A stretch of 64,000 nucleotides of DNA, taken from NCBI GenBank assembly GCA_036873755.1, contig JAVTVY010012683.1, positions 434,001 through 498,000 on the forward strand. The letters are read 5' to 3'. Below, in pieces: positions 1-9,615 of the stretch (its first letter is position 1; the number at the start of each line of letters is the position of its first letter). The notes under the pieces were generated by a model. The model was given only the letters and a program-made list of their open reading frames with translations, was not told the origin of the DNA and searched no databases. The translations under genes were made by a program, and so were the position numbers. The stretch comes from Hanleya hanleyi. Taxonomy: Eukaryota > Mollusca > Polyplacophora > Lepidopleurida > Hanleyidae.

Positions 1-181
1 TGTTTATAGACAAGTCTTGCGCTAACTAAAATGTGACCATGGTGATATGCCCAGAGAGACTCTTCTCTTTTAAATACACAAAAAATGAAGTGTCATGAAT
101 TTGCACTGCTCATAATTTGTCTTTCTGTGGCCATCATCATGTTCAGGTGTTCCATGTGCAGCTTTGGCTCCCCAAACTGGT

Positions 182-500
182 TGAACTAAACATCTTGTTT
201 AGTTTTAGGTGAGCTAAACACATTAATGTGTTTAAAAAGTGTCACAGCACCTTAAACACATCAATATGTTTAACTACTAAACACTTCAAAGTGTTTAATC
301 ACCTTAAACATCATGTGTATTGTCTAAACATTATGTTTAGTTCTAAACAGCTCAATGTGTTTAGATGACCTAAACATTATGTTTATAATCTAAACACATA
401 ACTAAACATTATGCTTACAAACTAAACATTTCGAAGTGTTTAAAAAGTGTCACAGTGATGCGTTTAGTTATGCGTTCAGATCCTAAACACATCAGTTTAG
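182..500. repeat. Cluster of short TAAACA/TGTTTA hairpins
   Basis: At least six short palindromes of 18-24 bp follow one another, each of the form TAAACA-loop-TGTTTA with loops such as CATTAATG, CATCAATA, CTTCAAAG or TT. The phrase AAAAAGTGTCACAG occurs twice, near 235 and 442. The spacing is irregular, so this is not a simple tandem repeat. It lies just upstream of the L1-like fragment. Its function is unknown; it may be a foldback satellite or a decayed element end. Confidence 0.6.
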
Positions 501-518
501 AGTGTATACACAGGGAAA

Positions 519-821
519 ATGAAGCAAAGATTTAACATCTGGTCTCTTGGTAAAATTTTACTCTCAAAATTTTTTAGTTTAGTATGTCAAGCTAGTGTTA
601 TACCTATTAATGATAGTTATATAAGACCTTTAAACAAGGAATTATTTAGTTTCATCTGGGGATATGGCAGAGAAAAGGTAAAACGTCGGATAATGGTAAA
701 TGATGAATGCTTTGGGGGAATGAACAAAGACATAAAATTAGTATGGCTAAAAATGTTCTCCTCTGACGAGGATAGCTTCTGGAAAAATATACCTAGAGCT
801 ATTATCCACTTGGTGGATTAG
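519..821 (+). pseudogene. L1/Tx1-like retrotransposon, post-RT fragment
   Basis: This 100-codon open frame resembles the segment after the polymerase domain of L1/Tx1-clade non-LTR retrotransposons. That segment typically reads as a hydrophobic stretch ending in PI, then an FxWG/N motif, then basic residues and GG. Visible here are SVIPIN, LFSFIWGYGR, KVKRRIMVND and FGGMNKDIK. The catalytic reverse transcriptase motifs lie upstream in the family and are absent, so this is a 5'-truncated dead copy. The frame ends at 821, and the same element resumes at about 1480 after a duplicated non-coding-looking block. Confidence 0.6.
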
Positions 822-860
822 AATTTTGACCTCAGTGCAATTTTAACTCCAAGAAATTCA

Positions 861-1483
861 AAGAATCTGTGAGTGTTTTATCAACAAGTCCTTGACTCTT
901 GAAAACAACTGAATAGTACCGAATGTGGATTTTTTTCAGCAGATTATGTGGAATAACCAGGATATTTGATATTAAGTCCTTGTTTTACGGCAATGGTTCG
1001 ATGCGGGTATTGTTTATGTTTAAGATCTGATAGACAATAATGGTAATTTTATGAATGTTAAGGGTATTGTGCTAATTAGAAGCTAACTTTGTATTACGAT
1101 AATTATAAATTATGGAGAGTATTAGAAAAAGCTTGTTTCACTGCTATCCAGAATAAAATACCATGTGTCAAAGAATCTGTCCAGTATTTTATCAACAAGT
1201 CCTTGACTCTTGAAAACAACTGAATAGTACCGAATGTGGAATTTTTTAGCAGATTATCTGGAATAACCAGGATATTTTATATTAAGAAAAGTCATTGTTT
1301 TACGGCAATGGTTCGATGCGGGTATTGTTTATGTTCAATATCTGATAGACAATAATAGTAATCTTATGGATTTTAAGGGTGTTGTGCTAACTACAACCTA
1401 ACTTTGAATTACGATAAATATAAATTATGGAGAGTATTAGAAAAAGCTTGTTTCACGGCTATCCAGAATAAAATACCATGTGT
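861..1483. repeat. 310-bp direct tandem duplication
   Basis: Two adjacent copies of about 310 bp, 861-1170 and 1171-1483, both begin AAGAATCTGT and end in ATACCATGTGT. They differ by a few substitutions and small indels, for example AGTAGC/ATTATC changes and a short AAAA insertion in the second copy. The duplication lies inside the L1-like fragment and arose after it was inserted, because the element's coding remnants resume directly after the second copy. Confidence 0.85.
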
Positions 1484-2099
1484 TAAAGAAAGTTTGCCAA
1501 AAATATGTTGAGATACTTTTTATAGATGATATTGTTATATCCCATCACAAGGTTTGTTGTAAACTGTTTTATGGTACATTAGTTTTGAAGCACGCACTGC
1601 GCAAAACCATTCAATCTGGAGACCTGGACATTGACCAACATCTTATTTGGAAACTACCCTATGGAACTAAAGTTGAAAAAGTTAAGATATTACAATTCAA
1701 ATTCTTTATTCAGTCTATCCCTCCGACAGCTATTTATTTAAATTAAACGTGATGTCATCTCCGAACTGTGCACATTGTGGAAGTATTGACCTTCTCGAAC
1801 ATAATCTTGTTCATTGCGATGTTAAAAATATGTTTTGGAAGTTTTTTAACAAATGGAACAAACAGATCATCGATCACACATGTCTCGGACGCTGGTTCCG
1901 AATCTTCAGTAAAACTTATCACCAAGATGAAGTCAAATTACTAAACTTCTGTATTTTATTTGCTAAGTATTATTTGTACTCCTGCCATGTTAACAGGTCA
2001 CAGGTATATTTGATAAATTTTGTCTCCTTTCTACAATCCACTATTTTAATTTTTAGAATAAGTAGGCTATTGAACCACAAGTTCCTTGATGAGCTATAA
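1480..2099 (+). pseudogene. L1/Tx1-like retrotransposon, ORF2 C-terminal end
   Basis: Two consecutive frames (1480-1746 and 1749-2099) cover the C-terminal part of an L1/Tx1-type ORF2. The first has the WKLPYGTKVEKVKILQFKFF stretch that precedes the cysteine motif in this family. The second has CAHCGSIDLLEHNLVHC, matching the CxxC...H....C zinc-like motif of the L1 tail, followed by a hydrophobic FAKYYLYSC segment typical of the terminus. Stop codons and a frame change around 1742-1750 break the junction. AT-rich sequence after 2100, up to about 2710, may be its 3' UTR, but this is uncertain. Confidence 0.65.
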
Positions 2100-5049
2100 T
2101 TTGTTAGCCAACATATTTTGTACTTATTCGTACCTATTTTGTCCACTACAGTCAACGATAGTCAACAACATACTTTGTCTTGTACTTGATCTTGTCGAAA
2201 TATTATAGTATTCACAGGCGAGAAAATAACTTATTACATGTATTAGAAAACCAGTTGAATGTTTATATATCATCTTCACTTCCACGTGGTGTCTACACGT
2301 GTTCCTTGTATACGGTATGCTTCATTAATATTCATTTTAAGAGTAAACTGTGTCTATTGGTGCTTAAAACAATGTAAGTTTAGTATATTTGACGCCTTTT
2401 GTTGTTCACCCCGTGCATCTCAGTGACTTTGTCTATACAACTGCGTACAAATGTAACCTTTCTCCAGATACAATGTTCTGATGTGGCTCGTGGCCTTTTG
2501 AAATTATGTCGGTATGCATCCGATACATTTGTCCCTGATATTTTAAAGATGTATATCTAAAGTTGTTCATTTTAACGTCTAACATTTATTTTTTTAGTAT
2601 ATTTTTATTTTTACGATTTCTCCTTATCTGTCGTTGTCAGTATCTAGTCCTTGTTTCCCTTTTTATTACAATGATCACTGTTCCTGTAAAAAAATGTATT
2701 AAATTTATAAATGGTATAGAGTAAAATTAATTCCCTTAAACTCGGCTATGGACGGCTTGGAAAATTGCCATTAATGTAATATATTGCCGATGCATTATCT
2801 GTGTATCGGAGACAGTTGTCAACAGCTTTTCTCTCTTAGCCCCGCCCCATATTCCATTGCTCCATATTCCATTATTCATTGTTGGCACGTGTCAAGAATC
2901 GGCGCTCGATGGTTCAATTTATTGTTCATCAGCATAATATGGAAACATTTTTTTCACGCCAGAATGTTAAACCACAACAATGTATTTAAACTAATCATTA
3001 ATGTACTGACAAATGTCGTGCTTTTTAACCACGCCCCATAGGTCATATTGATATTGGTCATTGCTGGCAACACATGCGGTTTACAAGATACTGTCGATCA
3101 TTATTTTATTGAATATCCACAGAATGCTATATTTTGGACTGAAGTTAGGAATTTTTTGCACAGTCACACAAATATTGACATAGCTGACAACGAAATTTGA
3201 TATGGATACTATAAAACAGAGCGATTTCAGTCATTAGATAACCACTGCACAATACATGCAATTGGAGCGATATGCAAGAGGTAGGAAAAATTGACGTCTG
3301 GCAACTGAAAAGAAACCATATGACTCTATAGGTAAGCATTCGTCGACACCCAACATTCAGACTCGAGAATACGGAGGAATCTCGGACGTAGCCTTAGTAT
3401 CTCTCAGTCGCGATTTTATTGTATAAGTTCATGTGGAGACCATGACGTATCCACACGGCTCGTAGCATCGGCTTAAGCGGAATTAGATACGCTAGCTCGG
3501 GAGCCGTGATAACAGACGCGCTCAAACAACGCATCTGTTGTTAATGGATGAAAATCATGGACGTCTGATGGAGTAAACGCCTTAACATGGCGAAACCTGG
3601 TAAATGCAAGAATACCTAGGAAAACTAACCTGCAAAATCCGACGTCGTACGGCTTAAATTTCCCACCGAAACAATAAACCTACATACATTTGTCGAGTGA
3701 CAGAGGGGGGGAGGGGGGGAGCTCGGGGACTAACAATCCACCAGCAGGATTCTACCATACACATGTAATAAATTGGGGCGATATGCAAGAGGTGGGAAAG
3801 CTTTTCATCTGCAGATGTCCTGTAACATAGAAGGCTCGGTATTTCAAATTTTTTATTGGTGAATTAAAATGGAATGCACACATATTGTTTTTTGTGACAA
3901 TTTGCACTCCCCTATCTCACAGGGTAAAAACAATATTTTCGGGCCGTTCTGTCGCCCAGGCATGGGAGTTCCCAAATAATCCAGATAGGATTTAAACACA
4001 GTCGCTTTTGTCAATATATACAAACGTCAGCATAGAGATTAATTTATTTTAGAAGAACCTATTCCATAATATGTATACTTTACACTGACAGTGCCCCGGA
4101 CCTATAGTAAAATTTTCACTGTATTCGCTTTTTTCCATGCTTCCACTCTTAATATTTAACACATACACATTAACCCAGCAACTCATTATACAAATAAACA
4201 GTTATCTTTAAACAAGTTTTTCGTCATTTCCTAAAGTACTCCACACAAGATCATACACTCAGCATTTCTGTCTCTATTCTTTTTCAATATGTTAAAATGT
4301 TGTAATATCAGAATAGAATTATTTTATTCGTGATAACTGGACTCCTTTTCATCGCTTTCAACCCCCAAACCAATGGAATACCCACATCCTGTAACAATAT
4401 ACTAATATCTCTTCTCCTTTCTCGTAATATATACACATATTTTTGACCGTGTATACTATATTCCTTGATAAGAACATATAGTTCGAAACTGCAGTCGAAA
4501 TAGGAGAATGTAGCTCTTTCCATAAGGTGTTTTGTATTTTTTCTATAACCTTTCTCCACATCAGTATTTCCTTATTTTCTCCCCACACACCTATATATTA
4601 TAGTTTTATATCCGTATGTATGTATCAATTTGCAGGCTTTCAAATAAAGGATCTTTAATTGTGGGAAAGGAAACCTGTTGTAAGTTTTCCAAAAAAAATA
4701 GCTAATCCATATTCTACTGCTCAAATGGAATACGCCGCGTATACGTAATGTACGCTCCCATCAAACCATTGGCGGAAGTGATAAAAGCCGACCCAAAGAC
4801 AAGGGTATCGACTTCCGGCAAAATCATAAAGGTGAATCACCCGCATTTTCTTACAACTGATCATTATTGTCTCTTACATTTAATCATATGTTATTACTTA
4901 TAGATCTGAAATAGCACGAACATTGCAGCTAAACTTGAGACATAGTAAATTCAAACTTGTTATTTCGTCAATTGTTATTTCAATGTTGAAAATCCGGACC
5001 CTACGTCTAAGAGAAAATTGGAACTCTTCTGGGTTCGGAGGTAGTTTTA
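2100..5049. other. Gene-poor AT-rich region
   Basis: No open frame here shows recognisable domain content. It contains a dispersed repeat (3385-3785), a purine run of G tracts near 3703-3725, and AT-rich unique-looking sequence. Short frames near 2784, 4308 and 4898 lack motifs and codon structure and are not called as genes. Confidence 0.6.
3385..3785. repeat. Dispersed repeat, copy 1
   Basis: This shares an ordered series of blocks with 41650-42060: a TTTTATTGTA-like block with GTTCATGTGG, then GACATGAC/CCACA, GCATCGGC/AAGCG, ATTAGATAC, and finally CCACCAGCAG..TCT.CCATA. A third partial match (TATCTCAGCTGTGC and following) lies near 42418. The copies are strongly diverged and code for nothing visible. 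An old dispersed element of unknown class is the simplest reading. Confidence 0.5.
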
Positions 5050-5519
5050 GTGAAACCGGAAGTGACGTGTGTGCGAACAACCCACACCACCAAACCACAA
5101 CCACGGACCCATAGTGCTTGGTCAAACACACTGCCACGCACCCCCAAAATGCCTGCTTTCTATACTACGGCCAGACTACGCATGCGCAGACTCATGAACA
5201 CGGACGAACCATTAGCACAGTCGGATGCTCCTCCACAAGAGCTTCAAAATAAGACCTCAGACGACTCCATCGGACCAATAGTGACCCATGTCGGCGCCAA
5301 AACGTCTATTTCCATATACTTGGTCTACTGCGCATGCGTAGAATGACGTCACTTTTACGTCACATCCACCCAGTCGGATGCCTCTTCACGAATGCTTCAC
5401 ATTGATACCTCACTCGACCTCATCAGATCATTAGGGGTCTACCTAGACCCCAAAACGTCTATTTCCATACCCTTTTCCCACAATTCCCTGTCTGCTCATG
5501 CGCAGAATGTGGACAACGA
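5050..5519. repeat. CpG-rich tandem array, left part
   Basis: This is a GC-rich, CpG-rich array with a unit of roughly 163-165 bp, each unit holding a block like CAAAACGTCTATTTCCATA followed by a CGCATGCGCAG box. Some units also carry TGACGTCA directly after that box (near 5340). It is the same family as 19748-20410. The two parts were one array until the Nimb-like retrotransposon inserted at 5519/5520. The CGCATGCGCA boxes match the NRF1-type palindrome and TGACGTCA matches a CRE; regulatory function is only an inference. Confidence 0.75.
5507..5519. repeat. 13-bp target-site duplication, left copy
   Basis: ATGTGGACAACGA occurs here and again at 19748-19760, exactly at the two ends of the Nimb-like element. 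This marks the insertion boundaries. Confidence 0.85.
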
Positions 5520-5649
5520 GAGAGAGAGAGAGAATTAGGGTTTAACGTCGCATTCAGCAATATTTCAGCTATATAGCGACGATCAAACAAAATTCTAAGT
5601 AATCAATTCAAAAACTCGGTAAACTAATGCGTTAAAACAGGTACAAACA
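5520..5649 (-). other. Nimb-like 3' UTR and (TC)n tail
   Basis: On the minus strand the element ends with a conserved box (complement of ATTCAGCAATATTTCAGCTA and flanks), then CCCTAATT and a CT microsatellite. The same terminal box recurs at 9369, 30856, 45492, 47978, 48892, 54961, 57155 and 58653. It therefore serves as the family's 3' signature and probable recognition site for the reverse transcriptase. Confidence 0.8.
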
Positions 5650-6834
5650 TTAAAATTTGTACAACAAACCAATCTCTCTCAAATAACCTAAAATACAATC
5701 CTCTTTCACTCTGCTAAAAAGATCCTCCAGCGTAGCCGCTCGATAAAAAGTATCTCTTACAGTCTTAAAATCTATGCAGTCTATGAGAATATGTTTCACC
5801 GTGAGATCTTCATGGCAAGGTATACACCTTGGAATCGGCTCCTGTTTTAGTAAATCGTGTGTGACCGATCCTACATCGTCTAATCATGGCCTGGTCGAAA
5901 CGTTTATGACTGTTCAGGTGAGTATAACCAACCGTTTTTTTGAACTCGTGAAGTTTGTTATTATCCATAGTATCCCATAAAGATTGAAACAGCTTTCTTA
6001 CATAAGCGCAGATAGATGGTCTGAAATCGCTGTATGGTATTCCAACAGGGTCAACTTCTTCATCTAGAGCTGCCTTAGCCAATGTATCAGCTTCAGTGTT
6101 GCCTTTGATGTCCACGTGACTAGGCACCCAACAAAACACAATATCTGTTGATCAAATCTGGTGTCATATAATTGTAGAATTTCCAAGATGGTGGGATGAG
6201 TGGAATTTCCATTTTTAATTGCTTTAAGGCACGACAGTGAATCTGAGAATATGACATATTTTTTCCTTCTGGTGGATCCAATACCTTCTAAAGCTGATAA
6301 TAGAGCTTTTGCTTCTGCAGTAAAAATGAAACTTTTACCTGGCAGTCGATACGTTTTAGTTTTGGAACTAAAGATAGTAGCACATGCTACTCTCTCACCA
6401 TCTTTAGAACCATCTGTATAAATAGCCTGATGTGAACTGTATTTCTCTCTCAGTAGACCGAATTCTTGTGTATACACGAGCTGGCTCGTGTCTGCCTTTT
6501 TATATTTAGTCAGTGAAATATCTACCTCTGGCGTGGCTAACTGCCATGGTGGAGTTGGCAAGAGCTCGTTAGGTAAAATCTGACTAACTTTAATACCAGC
6601 TGCTACACGGTGTGGTTTCATACGGATTCCAAGAGGTGGAATAATCGAGGGTTTTTGCGAATATAAATCTGCGTACTCAGGGTTGAAAACACAGTTATAT
6701 GCAGGATTTGAGTGGTTCGAACGCAGTTTTGTGATATATTGCAGCGATAATTTAATTTTCCGAAGTTCTAAAGGAAATTCATCCGCTTCCACATAAAGCT
6801 TTCTTTGGGTGATGTTCTGAACGCACCGAGGCAA
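5650..6834 (-). pseudogene. Nimb-like ORF2: RNase H and C-terminal zinc motif
   Basis: This is the distal part of the retrotransposon ORF2. The RNase H type I residues are visible: YTDGSKDG (first Asp), FTAEAKALLSALE (Glu), FSDSLSCLKAI (second Asp) and WVPSHVDIKGNTEADTLAKAA (His and final Asp, in the adjacent frame near 6060-6139). Upstream it keeps the linker from RT. The C-terminal zinc motif, intact in other copies as CIPCHEDLTVKHILIDC, is broken here by a 14-bp deletion near 5852, and another frame change separates the two RNase H frames near 6140. The gene end is the TAA at 5650-5652. Confidence 0.8.
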
Positions 6835-6836
6835 AG

Positions 6837-8366
6837 CCTTAGTCCTTCATGGAGAATAGGTTTGACTTGCTTGCACCATTGTAAACAATAGAACCATAAT
6901 CGAGTTTGGAACGAACAAGCGATCGATATAAATGAAGGAGAGTTTGCTGATCTCCCCCCCCCCCCACTTATAGCTGGCAACGACTTTCAACAAGTCTAGA
7001 GCTTTCGTGCATTTGGCTTTTAAGCAATTTATATGTGATTTGAATGTTAGTCGTTGATCAAACAATATGCCTAGAAATTTGACCTCTTTTACCACTTTGA
7101 TTTCAGTTCCATCTAAGGTAAGTACTGGATCTTCGTGCTGGAAATATTTTCTGCAAAACTGTATACAATTTGTCTTTGCTCTGGAGAATTTGAAACCATT
7201 TTCTAGACACCATTTCTGAATTCTGTGTAGACAAAGTTGTAATGTTCTCTCAATATTGTGTATGCTTTTCCCACTACACGATATATTGAAATCGTCTACA
7301 AAAAGTGAGCCATCAATTGAACTATTCAGAACTGCAGCCAAGCTGTTGATCTTGATACTAAACAGAGTAGTAGACAAAATACTGCCCTGTGGAACACCCT
7401 GGTCTTGATCAAAACGATCAGACATAGTTGTACCCAAACGAATTTGAAATTGTCTATCATTCAAAAAGTTGGAAATAAAAACGGGTAAACGACCTTTTAA
7501 TCCCATCTTTTGAAGATCTTTAAGAATCCCGTATTTCCATGTAGTATCGTAGGCTTTTTCTAAATCAAAAAAGATAGAAACCACATGTTCGTTCTTGGCG
7601 AAAGCATTCTTAACATACGAATCTAATCTGACTAAATGATCAATGGTACTTCTATTTTTTCGGAAACCATCTTGAATATCATTGAGTTTCTTTTCAGTTT
7701 CCAGGTACCAAACAAGGCGATCATTTATCATGCGTTCCATTGTTTTGCAGACACAACTTGTCAGTGAAATCGGACGATAATTACCAGGGTCTGTATGGTC
7801 ACGACCCGGCTTCGGTACTGGTAGAACTATAGCATTGCGCCAGGACGGAGGAAATTCTTCTCTATACCAAAGTCTATTGAATATGAGTAATAGGATTTCT
7901 AGAGATGATTTGGGTAGATGTTTCAAAAGCTGATAATGAATATTATCAGGGCCTGCAGAAGAATCATGAGCTTTCGTGAGAGAAGCATGAAGTTCTTCAA
8001 TTGTAAACGAAGCGTTATAGCCTTCATGGTTACCGGAAGTGAATTTAATTTCCTTTTTCCCTTCTCTTTTTTGGAAACTTTGAAATTTAGGTACATAATT
8101 TTCTGATGAGTTTTTGGCAATTGTTTCTCCTAATTTATTTGCAATTTCTACTTTGTCAGTAATCACCTGATTTCCATCGTTGAGATGATGAACGCTGGAG
8201 CTTTTACCTTTTATTCTTTGGATCATATTCCAAACTCTTGTTATTGGAGTATGAGTATTTATCTTAGAAACATAATTTCTCCAAGAATCACGTTTATTCT
8301 GTTTCATGGTTCTACGAGCTTTAGCTCTTGTAACTCTGAGATCTTTCAAATTTACAGGATTAGGAT
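6837..8366 (-). pseudogene. Nimb-like ORF2: reverse transcriptase domain
   Basis: The RT palm motifs are clear: SSAGPDNIHYQLLKHLP, LPVPKPGRDHTDPGNYRPI, FFDLEKAYDTTW (first catalytic Asp), QGVPQGSILSTTLF, and FVDDFNIS as the YxDD-box equivalent with two Asp. The frame begins inside the split ORF2, directly at the edge of the DNA transposon at 8366; the first four codons of the apparent open frame (8367-8379) belong to the transposon. A frameshift near 6952-6965 coincides with an expanded C run that is much shorter in the copy at 46975. This copy cannot make active enzyme. Confidence 0.88.
8362..8366. repeat. 5-bp target duplication (AGGAT), left copy
   Basis: AGGAT lies directly before the left inverted repeat and again at 16489-16493 directly after the right one. 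Removing the transposon and one AGGAT joins the two ORF2 halves in the same reading frame. Confidence 0.85.
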
Positions 8367-8433
8367 CACTGTGTAGCATCGTACAGAGGAAGTTGGTGAT
8401 TTGTACGCCAGGATTTCTGCGTATAGCGATTTG
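8367..8433. repeat. Left terminal inverted repeat (67 bp)
   Basis: This matches the reverse complement of 16422-16488 at 66 of 67 positions, the mismatch being C/G at the 61st base. It starts with CACTGTG and contains TGCGTATAG, close to the subterminal motif. It is followed ten bases later by a strong splice donor (CAG/GTAAGT, exon end 8443). Confidence 0.92.
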
Positions 8434-8443
8434 TAGCGTGCAG

Positions 8444-8914
8444 GTAAGTTCGTTCTCCGCAATTTATGACAAAACAACGGATTATTTTGACAGTTTTGGC
8501 ATTTGATAAGCATACAAAATATTTAAGGACGCGCGAACTCGCATCAGGAGACAAAATACAGATTAATAGTCAAAGAAATCACTTCTCCAAACCAGTATTG
8601 TATACTGATCAGCAGCACGTTTTCGGCGCGAAACTTGGTATCACTTCCTGGCGGTATTTTGTATAAACTGATGCTAGATAGATCATTTGAGATGAAGGGA
8701 ATGTATGTTATTACAGAATACGACCCGTAAAAACACGATAGATTGAATGATTGTGCCTATTCATCGGCTAGTATTCACCACAATTGTATGGCGTATAGGA
8801 ACGCTAAAATATCTCACTGTACGGCATATAATTTGCTATAGTACGGCGTATTGCGATCGACAGTAAATGCAAGGGAGTATTTAAACTGATGCTGCCCTTC
8901 TGTTTCCTTCACAG
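8444..8914 (+). other. Predicted 5' intron of the zinc-finger gene
   Basis: The donor CAG/GTAAGT lies at 8443/8444, just inside the left inverted repeat, and an acceptor with a pyrimidine tract (TTTCCTTCACAG) ends at 8914. If used, the first exon is almost entirely inverted repeat, so the repeat would act as promoter and leader. The minus-strand gene at the other end has the same arrangement. Another possible acceptor (GACGCACAG) lies about 30 bases further on. Confidence 0.55.
8783..8855. promoter_or_regulatory. Left subterminal motif cluster (three TACGGCGTAT-like sites)
   Basis: Three sites lie in the same orientation: GTATGGCGTATAG near 8786, GTACGGCATATAA near 8820 and GTACGGCGTATTG near 8841. 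They face three matching sites in opposite orientation at 16007-16079. The order of variants (GTATAG, CATATA, GTATTGC) is the same from each end inward. Candidate transposase or zinc-finger binding sites. Confidence 0.65.
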
Positions 8915-8949
8915 GTATGGAATTGGAAAAGTAGTTTGACGCACAGGCA

Positions 8950-9615
8950 ATGGAGGAAAGCTATGTGTACCACGAGGACGAGGCGCTTTCGCGCTTTTCC
9001 TGTGGAATATGTTCCTACTCCTCAAACTACAAGTCAAACTTCACAAGACACATGAATACAAAACATGGAACAGGACCCGCCAAAAGTGACCAGTCCCAAG
9101 ATGTTATGTGCGAACACTGGAGATCATTACAGATCCAAGTATGGTCTGAGTCTCCACATCAAGAACAAACATTCTCAAACGTATTTATACACGTGCGTCA
9201 TATGCTCAAGGGGATACAACCAGAGAACTCAGTTCAAGGCACACCAGGCACATCACGTGAATATTCCAGTTGAGAAATGTTCTTCCTGCTCCAGCAAGTT
9301 TTCTTCACCTGGTTCGGGTAAACGACACGAAAATACCTGCTCACAAAATCCAAACAACGCTAATGGGAGAGAGAGAGAGAGAATTAGGGTTTAACGTCGC
9401 ATTCAGCAATATTTCAGCTATATAGCGACAACGCTAATGGGAAGGCAGCTAATCACGAATGTGATGTTTGTGGAGAGGGCTTTCAGGCAAAGCGTGTCCT
9501 GACGGAGCACAAGAAAGGAAAGCATGGAATACGGCAATATCGGTGCAAGGTTTGTCAGGAATGTTTCCCATGGCGCTCCTCATTTAGATACCACACTGAA
9601 CATTGTCACCATTAG
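8950..9615 (+). pseudogene. Transposon-encoded six-finger C2H2 zinc-finger protein (broken)
   Basis: Starting from ATG at 8950, the protein has six C2H2-type fingers. Finger 1 is CGICSYSSNYKSNFTRHMNTKH. Finger 2 is CEH(C)GDHYRSKYGLSLHIKNKH, with its second cysteine codon damaged. Finger 3 is CVICSRGYNQRTQFKAHQAHH, finger 4 is CSSCSSKFSSPGSGKRHENTC, finger 5 is CDVCGEGFQAKRVLTEHKKGKH and finger 6 is CKVCQECFPWRSSFRYHTEHCH, ending at TAG 9615. Two lesions break it: a one-base deletion near 9118 at the second cysteine codon of finger 2, and the retrotransposon stub at 9369-9428. It probably bound element ends or regulated transposition, by analogy with accessory DNA-binding proteins; that role is inferred only from its location. 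It converges with the transposase gene. Confidence 0.78.
9369..9428 (-). mobile_element. 60-bp stub of the Nimb-like family
   Basis: The stub consists only of the (GA)n tract and the family's 3' terminal box. It is flanked by a duplication of about 14 bp, CAACGCTAATGGGA, at 9355-9368 and 9429-9442. It is an extremely 5'-truncated insertion made by target-primed reverse transcription. With its duplication it adds 74 bp and shifts the zinc-finger reading frame. Confidence 0.88.

Noticed and set aside
5050..5346. 98-codon frame in the CpG-rich array
   Set aside because: It spans the tandem repeat units; equivalent frames in the right-hand part (19748-20066) are also repeat-derived and share no codon-level conservation.
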